Source: Gammaproteobacteria bacterium RIFCSPLOWO2_02_FULL_57_10 (GTDB lineage Bacteria > Pseudomonadota > Gammaproteobacteria > Pseudomonadales > Pseudohongiellaceae). From it: a stretch of DNA of 36,897 nt. The notes beneath the pieces are model-generated. The model did not search any database. It had not been told where the DNA came from and saw only the letters and a program-made list of their open reading frames with translations. Within the stretch, counting starts at the first letter, position 1. Each line of letters opens with the position of its first letter. Made by a program: the position numbers and the translations under genes. Shown here one piece after another: positions 7,757 to 16,793 of the stretch. The DNA is taken from assembly GCA_001802565.1 (NCBI GenBank), contig MGYS01000009.1, positions 80,202 to 117,098 on the forward strand, written 5' to 3'.

Positions 7757-8485
7757 ATGAAAAGCCAAGAAATTTTTCCCAGTGAATATAAAACCGTCAT
7801 CGCACCCGGCGCCCATTGGTCGTTGGTTGTACGCAAAGGAATAGAGATGACGCTGACGGATCTGGAAGGCGGTGCAAACGTCGGTATGCTTTTTTACAAC
7901 CCAAATCTGATGAGCGAGAAATACAACGCCCCAGACACCTTGAAATGCCAACACACATTCAAACTGACACGTGGGCACTGTCTGTATTCTGATATGGGGC
8001 GTGTTTTCGCTTCCATCACCCACGACTCGTTTGGGTGGCACGACACAATCTGTGGCAACTCTCACTCTCATCATATTGAAAGCCGCTGGGGCGAGAGAAG
8101 CTATCAAACCCAGCGCAATGCATGGTTGCAAAACGGCTTTGATGCTTTTTTGGTTGAACTTGCAAAGTATCGAATGAAGAAGCAGGACCTAGCGGCAAAC
8201 CTGAATTTATTTTCAGAAGTCTCTGCGGACGATGAAGGAAAGTTGCGCTTATCCCGGCAAAGTCAGGCGGGCGACACCATTACACTAAGATTTGAAATGG
8301 ACACACTGGTAGTCATGCACACCTGCCCACACCCGCTGAATACGGCTTCTGTCTATCCGCACAAACCTGTTGAGGTTTGTCTGGAAAAAGCCAGTCCCAT
8401 GCAGCCGGATGACTACTGTCTGAATCTCTGTGGCGAAAACCGCCGCGGGTTTCACAACAATGCGTTGTATCACCTGGGTATGTGA
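7757..8485 (+). CDS. DUF1989 protein, carboxyguanidine deiminase subunit (UAAP2 type)
   Basis: This 242-residue protein is of the type long annotated 'urea carboxylase-associated protein 2' (DUF1989). In published work two DUF1989 proteins encoded beside the carboxylase form a heteromeric carboxyguanidine deiminase that gives allophanate and ammonia. Candidate metal and active-site residues lie in GWHDTICGNSHSHH (near 93-106) and MHTCPHPLN (near 194-202). YNAPDTLKCQHTFKLTRGHCLYSDMGR, split here as YNAPDTLKCQHTF and KLTRGHCLYSDMGR, is characteristic of this member. It lies between the transporter and its partner gene (22 bases apart), as expected for a complex. No signal peptide is seen, so it is cytoplasmic. 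I do not assign cgdA or cgdB because I am unsure which name applies. Confidence 0.88.
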   Translation: MKSQEIFPSEYKTVIAPGAHWSLVVRKGIEMTLTDLEGGANVGMLFYNPNLMSEKYNAPDTLKCQHTFKLTRGHCLYSDMGRVFASITHDSFGWHDTICGNSHSHHIESRWGERSYQTQRNAWLQNGFDAFLVELAKYRMKKQDLAANLNLFSEVSADDEGKLRLSRQSQAGDTITLRFEMDTLVVMHTCPHPLNTASVYPHKPVEVCLEKASPMQPDDYCLNLCGENRRGFHNNALYHLGM

Positions 8486-8507
8486 AAGAGATATTTGAGG
8501 CATTAAC

Positions 8508-9152
8508 ATGATTAAAGAAAGCGACCTAGCCCTGGCTGACGCCAAATTCCGCACGAAGGTGGATGCCGGGAACTATTACATTCAGACCATCAAAGTGGGT
8601 GAAACCATCCGCATTATTGACCTGGAAGGCAACCAAGCAGCAGACACCCTGTTTTATAACGCTCAGGATCCAAGCGAACGTTACAGTGCCAGCGACACTA
8701 TCAGGGAAGCGGCGGCACTTTATCTCACCACGGGCTCCATTTTAAAAACCAACCTTAACAGGGATTTGCTTGAGATAGTGGCCGACACCTGTGGGCGACA
8801 CGATACCGTGGGCGGCGCCTGCTCAACAGAATCCAACACAGTGCGCTACGATCTGGAAAAGCGCTGCATGCACGCATGCCGCGACAGCTGGTTGCTGGCC
8901 ATCGCTGAACACCAGGAATACGGCCTGGCCAAGGAAGACATCGGCCACAATATAAATTTCTTCATGAATGTGCCTGTTACACAAGATGGGAAATTGCGAT
9001 TTGCCGATGGTGTATCGGGGCCGGGCAAGTATGTCGAGCTGACAGCAAAAATGGATACGATCGTTTTAATTTCGAATTGCCCGCAATTGAACAATCCTTG
9101 TAATGCCTACAACCCTACACCAATTGAAGTTGCTGTATGGGCAGCGGCATAG
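8508..9152 (+). CDS. DUF1989 protein, carboxyguanidine deiminase subunit (UAAP1 type)
   Basis: This 214-residue partner of the preceding DUF1989 protein is the 'urea carboxylase-associated protein 1' type. Typical blocks are [58 protein letters not shown] with its Cys/His residues, and [19 protein letters not shown] near the C-terminus. It shares the DUF1989 fold with its neighbour, so the pair arose by an ancient duplication and should form the heteromeric deiminase acting on carboxyguanidine. It is cytoplasmic and directly precedes the carboxylase gene, with a 92-base gap that shows no convincing promoter. Confidence 0.9.
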   Translation: MIKESDLALADAKFRTKVDAGNYYIQTIKVGETIRIIDLEGNQAADTLFYNAQDPSERYSASDTIREAAALYLTTGSILKTNLNRDLLEIVADTCGRHDTVGGACSTESNTVRYDLEKRCMHACRDSWLLAIAEHQEYGLAKEDIGHNINFFMNVPVTQDGKLRFADGVSGPGKYVELTAKMDTIVLISNCPQLNNPCNAYNPTPIEVAVWAAA

Positions 9153-9244
9153 GCCGCATAAGAATATAAGTTCAATAACGCGCAGGACGACCTGCTGGCG
9201 TTTTCAGTAATCCTGGGACGACCCACGTCAGACAGAGAGTAGTC

Positions 9245-12200
9245 ATGTTCAAACGAGTACTGGTTGCCAATCGTGGCGCTATCGCCACTCGCATTATTCG
9301 CACGCTTAAAAAGCTGAATATCGAATCTGTTGTTGTCTATCACGAAAAAGATCAGGACAGTTTGCATGTGCAGCATGCTGATATTTCGGTAAGCCTGGGC
9401 GGCGGCTCTGTTGCAGAGACCTACCTGAACCAGGAAAAAATCATCCAAATCGCCAAGGAAAATCAAGCCGAGGCAATACACCCCGGTTATGGCTTTCTCA
9501 GCGAAAACACAACATTTGTTGAAAAGTGTGAATCCCATGGACTTGTTTTCATCGGGCCGACACCGGACCAAATGAATGTTTTTGGCCTCAAGCATCTTGC
9601 GCGAGAAGCCGCACAAAATGCGGACGTACCCATGTTGCCGGGGTCACCGGTACTTGAAAGTATTGAAAGCGCTGTCACTTGGGCCGAAAAAGTCGGCTTT
9701 CCTGTCATGCTGAAAAGCAGCGCCGGGGGCGGCGGTATCGGTATGCAAGTCTGTCGCGATGTCAATGCCCTCAAAGGTGCTTGGGATAGCGTTAAACGCA
9801 TGAGTGCAAATTATTTTTCGAACGACACCGTGTTCCTCGAGAAATATATTGTCAATGCTCGCCACATTGAGGTGCAGATCTTTGGCGATGGCAGAGGTAA
9901 CGCTATCGCCCTCGGTGAACGTGATTGCTCCGCTCAACGCAGAAACCAGAAAGTAATAGAAGAGTGTCCGGCACCCAATTTAAGCCAGGACTTGCGCGAA
10001 GCCATGCATCGCACGGCCGAAACGTTGATGGCGTCTGTTCAGTATCGAAACGCTGGCACCGTTGAGTTCATTTTCGATATTGATGCGCAATCATTTTATT
10101 TTCTGGAGGTGAATACCCGTCTGCAGGTTGAGCATGGTGTCACCGAAGAAGTTTACGATGTTGACCTGGTAGAGTGGATGCTCAAGCTGGCTGCCAATGA
10201 AATGGAGCCTTTGGACTCCATTGCGCCGAACCTGACTCCCTCGGGTCACGCAATACAGGTACGTCTGTATGCAGAAGATACCACGCAGGACTTTCAACCG
10301 AGCGCCGGTTTGTTATCGGATGTGTTCTTTCCGAGTGCTGACTATTTGCGAGTGGACACGTGGGTGGAATCTGGCATTGAAGTCCCCTCCCTGTTTGATC
10401 CGATGCTGGGCAAGCTGATTGTTTTTAGCAGCACCCGCGAGGACGCATTGATCAAATTGATCGAGGTGCTCCAGCAATCGCGAGTGTACGGTATAGAAAC
10501 GAATCTGGCTTATGTCGCGTCAGTGCTGTCGACAGATCTGGCGCAGAAAGGTCTATTGCTGACAAAGACTCTGGCTTCCCATACTTTTCAATCTCACTCA
10601 TTGCGTGTCCTGAGCGCGGGCACTCAAACCACTATTCAAGACTACCCCGGCCGTCTGGGTTATTGGCATGTAGGCGTGCCGCCTTCAGGTCCCATGGACT
10701 CAGTGTCATTTCGTCTCGCTAACAGGCTGTTGAATAATCCGGCCGATGCCGCTGCTCTGGAAATGACATTGAGCGGGCCTACGTTACAGTTTCAATCCGA
10801 TACCGTTATTACGATCACCGGCGCTGACATGCAGGCTACGCTCGATGGGCTGCCGGTACCGCGCTATCAAACTGTACCCGTGTCTGCAGGTCAGGTCTTG
10901 GGCTTTGGTAAAGTGCTTGGCCAAGGTGCCAGATCATACCTTGCCATTGCTGGAGGGATTCAAGTTCCCACTTATCTGGAGTCAAAGGCCACTTTCACGC
11001 TCGGCCAGTTTGGCGGGCATGCTGGTCGCGCATTGAGAACAGGTGATGTACTGCACCTGTCTTCACCTGATGCTGTTGCCTCTGCTGCACTTGCGATTCC
11101 GGAAATTCCAGAGGTGATGGAGTTGCGCGTCATATATGGTCCACACGGCGCTCCGGACTTTTTCACTGATGCCGACATTAGTGAGTTCTTTGCCAGCGAA
11201 TGGAAGGTACATTACAACTCAAGCCGAACGGGTGTGCGCCTGATTGGTCCCAAGCCTGCCTGGGCCAGACCCTCCGGTGGCGAAGCCGGCATGCACCCTT
11301 CCAATATTCATGACAACGCCTATGCTTTTGGGACGGTCGATTTTACTGGCGATATGCCAGTGATACTCGGACCGGACGGGCCTTCTCTGGGCGGCTTTGT
11401 GTGTCCAGCCACGGTCATCACTGCAGACCTATGGAAACTCGGACAGCTTTCTGCCGGACAGCGCCTCAAATTCGTTCCTGTCAGCTATGAGGCAGCAGTG
11501 GCTGCAGAAGCTTCGCAAGCTGCAGCCATTGAGCAAAGGCGGCTTCCCCCCGCTGACACCGACCCTGAACCTGATGAACTTGGTACTCCCATTGTCAAAC
11601 GTATGCAATGGGAAGACGACGAACTGGTGTGCCGCCTGGCTGGTGATCATTTTCTGCTTATTGAAGTAGGCCCCATGGTGCTGGATATTCCGCGCCGCTT
11701 TCGCGTGCATGCCCTTATGCTGGCACTCGAAGAACTTGGTGTTTCCGGTGTCAGAGAGCTCACTCCCGGCATTAGATCTCTGCAAATCCATTACGACAGC
11801 CAGAAAATCCAGTTGTCTCAATTACTGGATATCATCGAAAAGACGGCCCAATCGCTGACCACTGGCGACCTGACAGTTCCCAGCCGCGTGGTTTATCTCC
11901 CTCTGAGCTGGGATGACGAAGCCTGCAAGTTGGCCATAAAAAAATACATGCAATCAGTGCGCGCTGATGCGCCATGGTGCCCGAGTAATCTGGAATTTAT
12001 CCGGCGCATGAATGGGTTAGATTCAATCGACGATGTGAAAGATATCGTCTTCAATGCCTCATACCTTGTTATGGGTCTTGGTGATGTTTACCTGGGTGCT
12101 CCCGTTGCAACTCCCGTTGACCCAAGACATCGATTGATTACAACCAAATACAATCCGGCCCGAACCTGGACAGCAGAAAATTCCGTCGGTATTGGTGGTG

Positions 12201-12844
12201 CCTACATGTGTGTGTACGGCATGGAAGGTCCGGGGGGCTATCAGTTTGTCGGCAGAACCTCGCAGATGTGGAATCGTTACAGAAAGACTGCCGAGTTCTC
12301 GGAGCCGTGGTTGCTGCGTTTCTTCGATCAGATTCGCTTCTACGAAGTCAGTGCTGATGAGCTCGCCGAGTTCCGGCGCGACCTACCCAAAGGCCAGGTC
12401 GCTCTGCGCATCGAAGAGTCCGAGTTTTCACTATCTCTTTACGAAAGCGGACTGACGGAGAACAAAGACAGCATTGCGACATTCATGGCAATGCGAGAAC
12501 AGGCTTTTGAGGAAGAGTTACAGCGTTGGCGCGATAACGGCCAGTTTACCTTCACTCCCCCGGAAACGAATGAAAGTAACGCCGATATTAGTGAAATCCC
12601 AGCAGGAGTATTACCGATAGATAGCTCAGTATCTGGCAATGTCTGGAAGGTTGAGGTGGAAGAGGGTGAGAGTGTCAGCGCAGGACAAACGCTGATGATC
12701 CTGGAGTCCATGAAGATGGAAATCGAGATTCATGCTCAACAAGCAGGAAAAATAACCAAGGTCCTGGTTGGCGAAGGACATGACGTCCAAGCTGGCCAGT
12801 GCCTGATATGGCTTGAACAACAGAAAGAGGCTAACGATGACTGA
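9245..12844 (+). CDS. Biotin-dependent guanidine (urea-type) carboxylase
   Basis: This 1,199-residue multidomain enzyme carboxylates its amide/guanidine substrate with ATP and bicarbonate. In order: biotin carboxylase (about 1-450; HPGYGFLSEN at 79-88, ATP-grasp loop KSSAGGGGIGMQ at 157-168); two carboxyltransferase halves homologous to KipA/KipI and 5-oxoprolinase subunits (about 455-765, opening LRVLSAGTQTTIQDYPGRLG; about 780-1010, with GLGDVYLGAP and GGAYMCVYGMEGPGGYQ); and a biotinyl domain (about 1125-1195) with ESMKM and biotinyl Lys near 1157. Its length matches bacterial urea carboxylases, without the allophanate hydrolase fusion seen in yeast. The guanidine-I riboswitch and DUF1989 pair point to guanidine as the physiological substrate; urea remains possible. 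The next gene starts 8 bases before this one ends. Confidence 0.93.
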   Translation: MFKRVLVANRGAIATRIIRTLKKLNIESVVVYHEKDQDSLHVQHADISVSLGGGSVAETYLNQEKIIQIAKENQAEAIHPGYGFLSENTTFVEKCESHGLVFIGPTPDQMNVFGLKHLAREAAQNADVPMLPGSPVLESIESAVTWAEKVGFPVMLKSSAGGGGIGMQVCRDVNALKGAWDSVKRMSANYFSNDTVFLEKYIVNARHIEVQIFGDGRGNAIALGERDCSAQRRNQKVIEECPAPNLSQDLREAMHRTAETLMASVQYRNAGTVEFIFDIDAQSFYFLEVNTRLQVEHGVTEEVYDVDLVEWMLKLAANEMEPLDSIAPNLTPSGHAIQVRLYAEDTTQDFQPSAGLLSDVFFPSADYLRVDTWVESGIEVPSLFDPMLGKLIVFSSTREDALIKLIEVLQQSRVYGIETNLAYVASVLSTDLAQKGLLLTKTLASHTFQSHSLRVLSAGTQTTIQDYPGRLGYWHVGVPPSGPMDSVSFRLANRLLNNPADAAALEMTLSGPTLQFQSDTVITITGADMQATLDGLPVPRYQTVPVSAGQVLGFGKVLGQGARSYLAIAGGIQVPTYLESKATFTLGQFGGHAGRALRTGDVLHLSSPDAVASAALAIPEIPEVMELRVIYGPHGAPDFFTDADISEFFASEWKVHYNSSRTGVRLIGPKPAWARPSGGEAGMHPSNIHDNAYAFGTVDFTGDMPVILGPDGPSLGGFVCPATVITADLWKLGQLSAGQRLKFVPVSYEAAVAAEASQAAAIEQRRLPPADTDPEPDELGTPIVKRMQWEDDELVCRLAGDHFLLIEVGPMVLDIPRRFRVHALMLALEELGVSGVRELTPGIRSLQIHYDSQKIQLSQLLDIIEKTAQSLTTGDLTVPSRVVYLPLSWDDEACKLAIKKYMQSVRADAPWCPSNLEFIRRMNGLDSIDDVKDIVFNASYLVMGLGDVYLGAPVATPVDPRHRLITTKYNPARTWTAENSVGIGGAYMCVYGMEGPGGYQFVGRTSQMWNRYRKTAEFSEPWLLRFFDQIRFYEVSADELAEFRRDLPKGQVALRIEESEFSLSLYESGLTENKDSIATFMAMREQAFEEELQRWRDNGQFTFTPPETNESNADISEIPAGVLPIDSSVSGNVWKVEVEEGESVSAGQTLMILESMKMEIEIHAQQAGKITKVLVGEGHDVQAGQCLIWLEQQKEANDD

Positions 12845-14651
12845 CATACTTGATTTGCGCATAGCAGAAGTACACGACGCTTATGCCAATGGACGGGAAA
12901 CGCCCGAATCCTTGATTGCCAAGCTTCGCACCCAGGCTCTGGCCCAAAGTCAGTTTAATGCATGGATCTACTTGTTAAGTGAACATGAGCTCCAGGTTTA
13001 CTTGGATGCCCTAAAGCTCAAGCCTTTTGAAGAATCTCCGCTTTGGGGCATCCCTTTTGCGATCAAGGATAATATCGATCTCAAAAATGTACCAACCAGT
13101 GCTGGCTGCGAAGCTTTTACTTACACACCCGGACGATCCGCAACGGTTGTTGAGCTGCTTATTGACGCCGGTGCCATACCACTGGGCAAAACCAACCTTG
13201 ATCAATTTGCTACCGGCCTTGTGGGCACTCGTTCTCCTTTTGGTGAAGGCAAGAACGTCTTTAACCCGGACTATATCAGTGGCGGCAGCAGTGCGGGTTC
13301 CGCCATCGCAACAGCGCTGGGTCAAGTCTCTTTTGCTCTTGGTACTGATACTGCTGGGTCAGGGCGAGTACCTGCTGCTTTTAACAATTTGATTGGTCAC
13401 AAACCGACTAAAGGCCTGCTGAGTACCAGCGGAGTGGTGCCTGCCTGTAAGTCTTTGGACTGTGTGTCCATTTTTGCGCTAACCACAGAAGACGCCGTGC
13501 GGGTTTTGGACGTCGCAACGCTCGCAGATGACAACGATCCCTACTCACGAAAAAACATCACATTCAATACGCAACCCTACTGGAGTGATAAAGCACCGGA
13601 AGCCTTTCGCTTCGGAATTCCTGATCAACTTGAGTTTGATGATGTGCGGGCAGAAGAATTGTTTCATATTGCTTGCCAGCAGCTTGAGGCGCTTGGAGGC
13701 CAATCCGTTACGATTTATTTTGAGCCTTTCATGAAGACAGCGCGTCTGCTCTATGAAGGTCCCTGGGTTGCAGAGCGTGCATGGGCAACACAAGATGTTA
13801 GCCCCAGTGCAATGTTGCCGATAATTCAGGACATTCTAGCGACAACAAAGAAATTTGGGGTGACCGATGTGTTTGATGCGCAGTATAAACTGCAAGCTTT
13901 AAAACGAATCTGCGATCGCGAACTGGATCAAGTTGACTTTGTAGTGACGCCAACAACCCCCACTTGCTATCTCAGGTCTGAGATAGCACAACAACCAGTT
14001 GCATTGAACTCCAGACTTGGCACCTACACGAATTTTATGAATCTGCTCGACTACGCTGCCACTGCAATCCCGGTTGGACGATTGAGTTCACAAGTCAGTT
14101 GGGGAGTGACTTTGTTCGGCAAAGCCTTTACCGATATTCGCTTATTGAGTTTTGCCGGAGCATTACAGAGGCAACTCAATCTGCCCTTAGGCGCCACGCC
14201 ACACACCTTGCCAGCACAATCGGTAAAACCTGCCCGTACTGCGCCTGCGGAGTCAGTTGCAGTTGTTGTGTGTGGTGCCCATTTATCGGGACAGCCGCTA
14301 AATTGGCAATTACAGGATCGCGGCGCCACACTCAAAATGAAAACCCGTACAACCCAGGCCTATGCCTTGTTCGCACTGCCGGACGGAAAGCGCCCCGCGC
14401 TTGTTCAAAAAGAAACCGGCTCTGCCATTGAAGTGGAAGTCTGGCAATTGCCGATGGCAGAGTTTGGCAGTTTTGTAGCGGGTATTCCGTCGCCACTTGG
14501 AATCGGCAAGGTAGCTCTGGAAACAGGAGAATGTCTTCCGGGTTTTATTTGTGAAGAAGGTGGGATTGCTGATGCTGAAGACATATCACATTTTGGTGGG
14601 TGGAGAGCCTATCTGGCGTTTTGCTCCACCCGGAAATTAAAAAAGGTGTGA
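12837..14651 (+). CDS. atzF: Allophanate hydrolase
   Basis: This 604-residue amidase-signature enzyme hydrolyses allophanate to ammonia and CO2, the final step of the pathway. The Ser-cisSer-Lys triad is visible: Lys77 in PFAIKDNID, cis-Ser151 in the GGSSAGSA motif, and nucleophile Ser175 in TDTAGSGRVPA. After the amidase domain (about 1-440) comes the AtzF C-terminal domain (about 470-604) typical of full-length enzymes. The ATG at 12837 overlaps the carboxylase stop by 8 bases and is preceded by AAAGAGG, so the two genes are translationally coupled. A frame-compatible ATG at 12813 is less likely. An exact 10-bp inverted repeat with a 4-base loop lies inside the gene at 13965-13988. Confidence 0.95.
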   Translation: MTDILDLRIAEVHDAYANGRETPESLIAKLRTQALAQSQFNAWIYLLSEHELQVYLDALKLKPFEESPLWGIPFAIKDNIDLKNVPTSAGCEAFTYTPGRSATVVELLIDAGAIPLGKTNLDQFATGLVGTRSPFGEGKNVFNPDYISGGSSAGSAIATALGQVSFALGTDTAGSGRVPAAFNNLIGHKPTKGLLSTSGVVPACKSLDCVSIFALTTEDAVRVLDVATLADDNDPYSRKNITFNTQPYWSDKAPEAFRFGIPDQLEFDDVRAEELFHIACQQLEALGGQSVTIYFEPFMKTARLLYEGPWVAERAWATQDVSPSAMLPIIQDILATTKKFGVTDVFDAQYKLQALKRICDRELDQVDFVVTPTTPTCYLRSEIAQQPVALNSRLGTYTNFMNLLDYAATAIPVGRLSSQVSWGVTLFGKAFTDIRLLSFAGALQRQLNLPLGATPHTLPAQSVKPARTAPAESVAVVVCGAHLSGQPLNWQLQDRGATLKMKTRTTQAYALFALPDGKRPALVQKETGSAIEVEVWQLPMAEFGSFVAGIPSPLGIGKVALETGECLPGFICEEGGIADAEDISHFGGWRAYLAFCSTRKLKKV

Positions 14652-14691
14652 TCTTCAGGTTTCGAGTTAAATTGTGAAAAAGGAGCAATCA

Positions 14692-15603
14692 ATGATTCAA
14701 GCGGTAAGGAGAATATTTCGGTCATCAACAGCAGTCAGATTTTCTTCACTGACCGCTTTGCTTCTCTTTGCACAGGGGTGTTATGCCCAAGCCGCCACCG
14801 ATCTCACTAATGTCCAGTGGATCCACGGGGCGCAGGACTGCGAAGCGGCGCGGAAAGAGCCAGGTTATGTACAGTGGCAGCAGATCCGCTACCAGACCAA
14901 TACCATCATTTTCCGCCAGAACAAGTGCTCCAACTACGAAGCACCATTCGTCTATCTATTTACAGGTGCTGAAAGGTCGCTGCTGATAGACACTGGTGCC
15001 ACCGAAGAGGGTGGTGCCAGCTTACTTGCTGCTGTCAGAGAGATCACCGACTTGCCCCTTATTGTTGCCCACTCCCATGGTCACGGTGATCATGTCAGGG
15101 GAGATTCAGCCTTTTCGGGCCAGGAAGACACGATTGTTGTCGGTGTGGGCGCTGATGCCGTGCAGGCATTCTTCGGTTTTGAAAACTGGCCGGAGGAGCA
15201 GGCCGAGCTTGAACTGGGGGGCCGCACAATAATGCTTTTGCCGATCCCCGGTCATACAGACGATGACCTGGCCTATTACGATCCGGTATCCCAGTTTGCC
15301 GTTACTGGCGACACCCTTTACCCGGGGAGGTTATATGTCAGAAATTGGTCAGCCTATCGAGCCAGCATTGCCAGGCTGAACGCCTGGATACAGGAAAAGC
15401 CGGTGTCTCACGTCTTGGGAACACATATTGAAATGACCGCAGAGGCAAACGTCGACTATCCAATTAGAACGACCTACCAGCCAGATGAGCACCCATTACC
15501 TCTGGCACCTTCTGATATCCTCAAGTTGCATGAAACTCTCATGTCGCTGGAGGCCCCCGAAAGAACCTACCTGGGCAGCTTCATCATCTGGCCAGTGGAT
15601 TGA
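14692..15603 (+). CDS. Secreted MBL-fold metallo-hydrolase
   Basis: This 303-residue metallo-beta-lactamase-fold protein has a signal peptide (cleavage likely after the Ala in CYAQA near residue 34), so it is probably periplasmic. Metal ligands are intact: HSHGHGDH at 127-134, the later His in PIPGHTDDD, the bridging Asp in VTGDTLY and a final His in LGTHIEMT. It is homologous over its full length to the two proteins encoded at 27496-29475, sharing WIHG near the start, EAPFVYLF and HIEMT. The start at 14692 is chosen over a GTG at 14674 because AGGAG lies 8 bases upstream. It follows atzF by 40 bases and may be the last gene of the guanidine operon. The substrate is unknown. Confidence 0.82.
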   Translation: MIQAVRRIFRSSTAVRFSSLTALLLFAQGCYAQAATDLTNVQWIHGAQDCEAARKEPGYVQWQQIRYQTNTIIFRQNKCSNYEAPFVYLFTGAERSLLIDTGATEEGGASLLAAVREITDLPLIVAHSHGHGDHVRGDSAFSGQEDTIVVGVGADAVQAFFGFENWPEEQAELELGGRTIMLLPIPGHTDDDLAYYDPVSQFAVTGDTLYPGRLYVRNWSAYRASIARLNAWIQEKPVSHVLGTHIEMTAEANVDYPIRTTYQPDEHPLPLAPSDILKLHETLMSLEAPERTYLGSFIIWPVD

Positions 15604-15613
15604 AGATCAAGAG

Positions 15614-16717
15614 TCAGAGCTGGTCCCAGGTAGCCCAGTCGATAGCCCTTCCTGGATAGGCCACATTCGAAAATGGCCAGCTTTGCTCTATCCACATCTG
15701 TGTCCATTCGTAAAGTATCGCATCAAATCCTGCATCAAAATCGGCCTGCGTGACCCACATTGTAACCTCGGCGTCATATCCCGGTTTGCTGCTTGGCTTG
15801 ACGTAGACGCTGCCCATTTCTCGCTCGCCATCCTGTGTGAGTACACCGTAGGCGAAAGATTCACGGCGTTCGAAACGGCCTTGCTCATTCAACATGTCCT
15901 GCATAGCCTCTTCAGCAGTGATGCCTTCATGGGGCCAACTCCCAGTACGGGAAAAAGTCTTTTGTAGATGATCAATCGATGACATGTAAGCTGCGTAGTC
16001 GATATCCACTAGTTCCGGACCAAGGGGTACCAGCTTGAAACCCCAGCCCCCGACAAGTACCGAAGGCTCGAACGCTTCCGGAATAAACGCGTCATCAGCA
16101 GCCGCTTGTTCCTTCATGGTATCCAGGAACTGTTTGTACTGTCTGTAACCGTCAGTCATGGCCCGAGAACAGTCAAGGGGTGTATCACGCACACCATCGG
16201 TACGCTTGCACGGCCCCTCCATCACCTCAGGCATATTTTCCTGAACCCACACTCTGGCATCGCGGTAAATGGGTTGATCATTGGAGCTGGTATCGACATT
16301 AACAAGAACGCCATCTTCAAATGTCAGATGAAAGGTATCCGTAACATCGAACCCTGTCTCAAGAGCCTGCACCAGATCATCCTGCACGGTGATGGGACAG
16401 GCTATCGTGCCTCCTTCTTCAAGAGCACAAGGCGTACGAACCAGTACCTTGTAATTGAGCCCTTCAGCCGAGGACTGGTAGGCGAGGATACCCGCAGCGG
16501 AATCACCCGCCTCTCTGAGAAATGATTGCAACCTGGTCGCATCAAACGAATAGAACGCATCGATCATTCCTTCCGCCTTTTCAAGGTTTGCGGCCAGTTC
16601 TGTTTTTTCAGGTTCTGTTGCCATCTCCGTGGTCACCTCCGCATCATTGGAACAAGCGGCCAGACCAAACAAACATAATGTAGAAACTGCAGCTCGTTTC
16701 TTTAATGACCTGTACAT
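15614..16717 (-). CDS. Two-domain lipoprotein: NTF2-like plus possible GNAT-like domain
   Basis: This 367-residue predicted lipoprotein has a clear lipobox (FGLAAC, Cys22), so it is membrane-anchored and faces the periplasm. Residues about 45-190 look NTF2/SnoaL-like (MIDAFYSFDATRLQSFL; GFDVTDTFHLTFEDGVLV). Residues about 215-360 resemble a GNAT-type acetyltransferase fold (SFAYGVLTQDGEREMGSVYV, then a WV strand); I base this on pattern only and give it low weight. The gene is convergent with the MBL gene, 10 bases apart, and is preceded by GGAGAATTTTCC. A second, N-terminal-only homologue (21548-22159) and two broken fragments (18538-18626 and 22455-22692) of the same family lie on this island. 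Function unknown. Confidence 0.75.
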   Translation of the reverse strand: MYRSLKKRAAVSTLCLFGLAACSNDAEVTTEMATEPEKTELAANLEKAEGMIDAFYSFDATRLQSFLREAGDSAAGILAYQSSAEGLNYKVLVRTPCALEEGGTIACPITVQDDLVQALETGFDVTDTFHLTFEDGVLVNVDTSSNDQPIYRDARVWVQENMPEVMEGPCKRTDGVRDTPLDCSRAMTDGYRQYKQFLDTMKEQAAADDAFIPEAFEPSVLVGGWGFKLVPLGPELVDIDYAAYMSSIDHLQKTFSRTGSWPHEGITAEEAMQDMLNEQGRFERRESFAYGVLTQDGEREMGSVYVKPSSKPGYDAEVTMWVTQADFDAGFDAILYEWTQMWIEQSWPFSNVAYPGRAIDWATWDQL

Positions 16718-16793
16718 GGAAAATTCTCCGAATTAATTGATGGTTAGTTACGGCGTCATGCGTACCGAAAGTCAAAGTTGAGTAGTAAAACAT

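Noticed and set aside
9245-12844. Naming the carboxylase simply urea carboxylase
   Set aside because: The guanidine-I riboswitch and the DUF1989 pair fit guanidine metabolism better. The Asp/Asn residue reported to separate the two specificities could not be placed without an alignment, so urea is not excluded.
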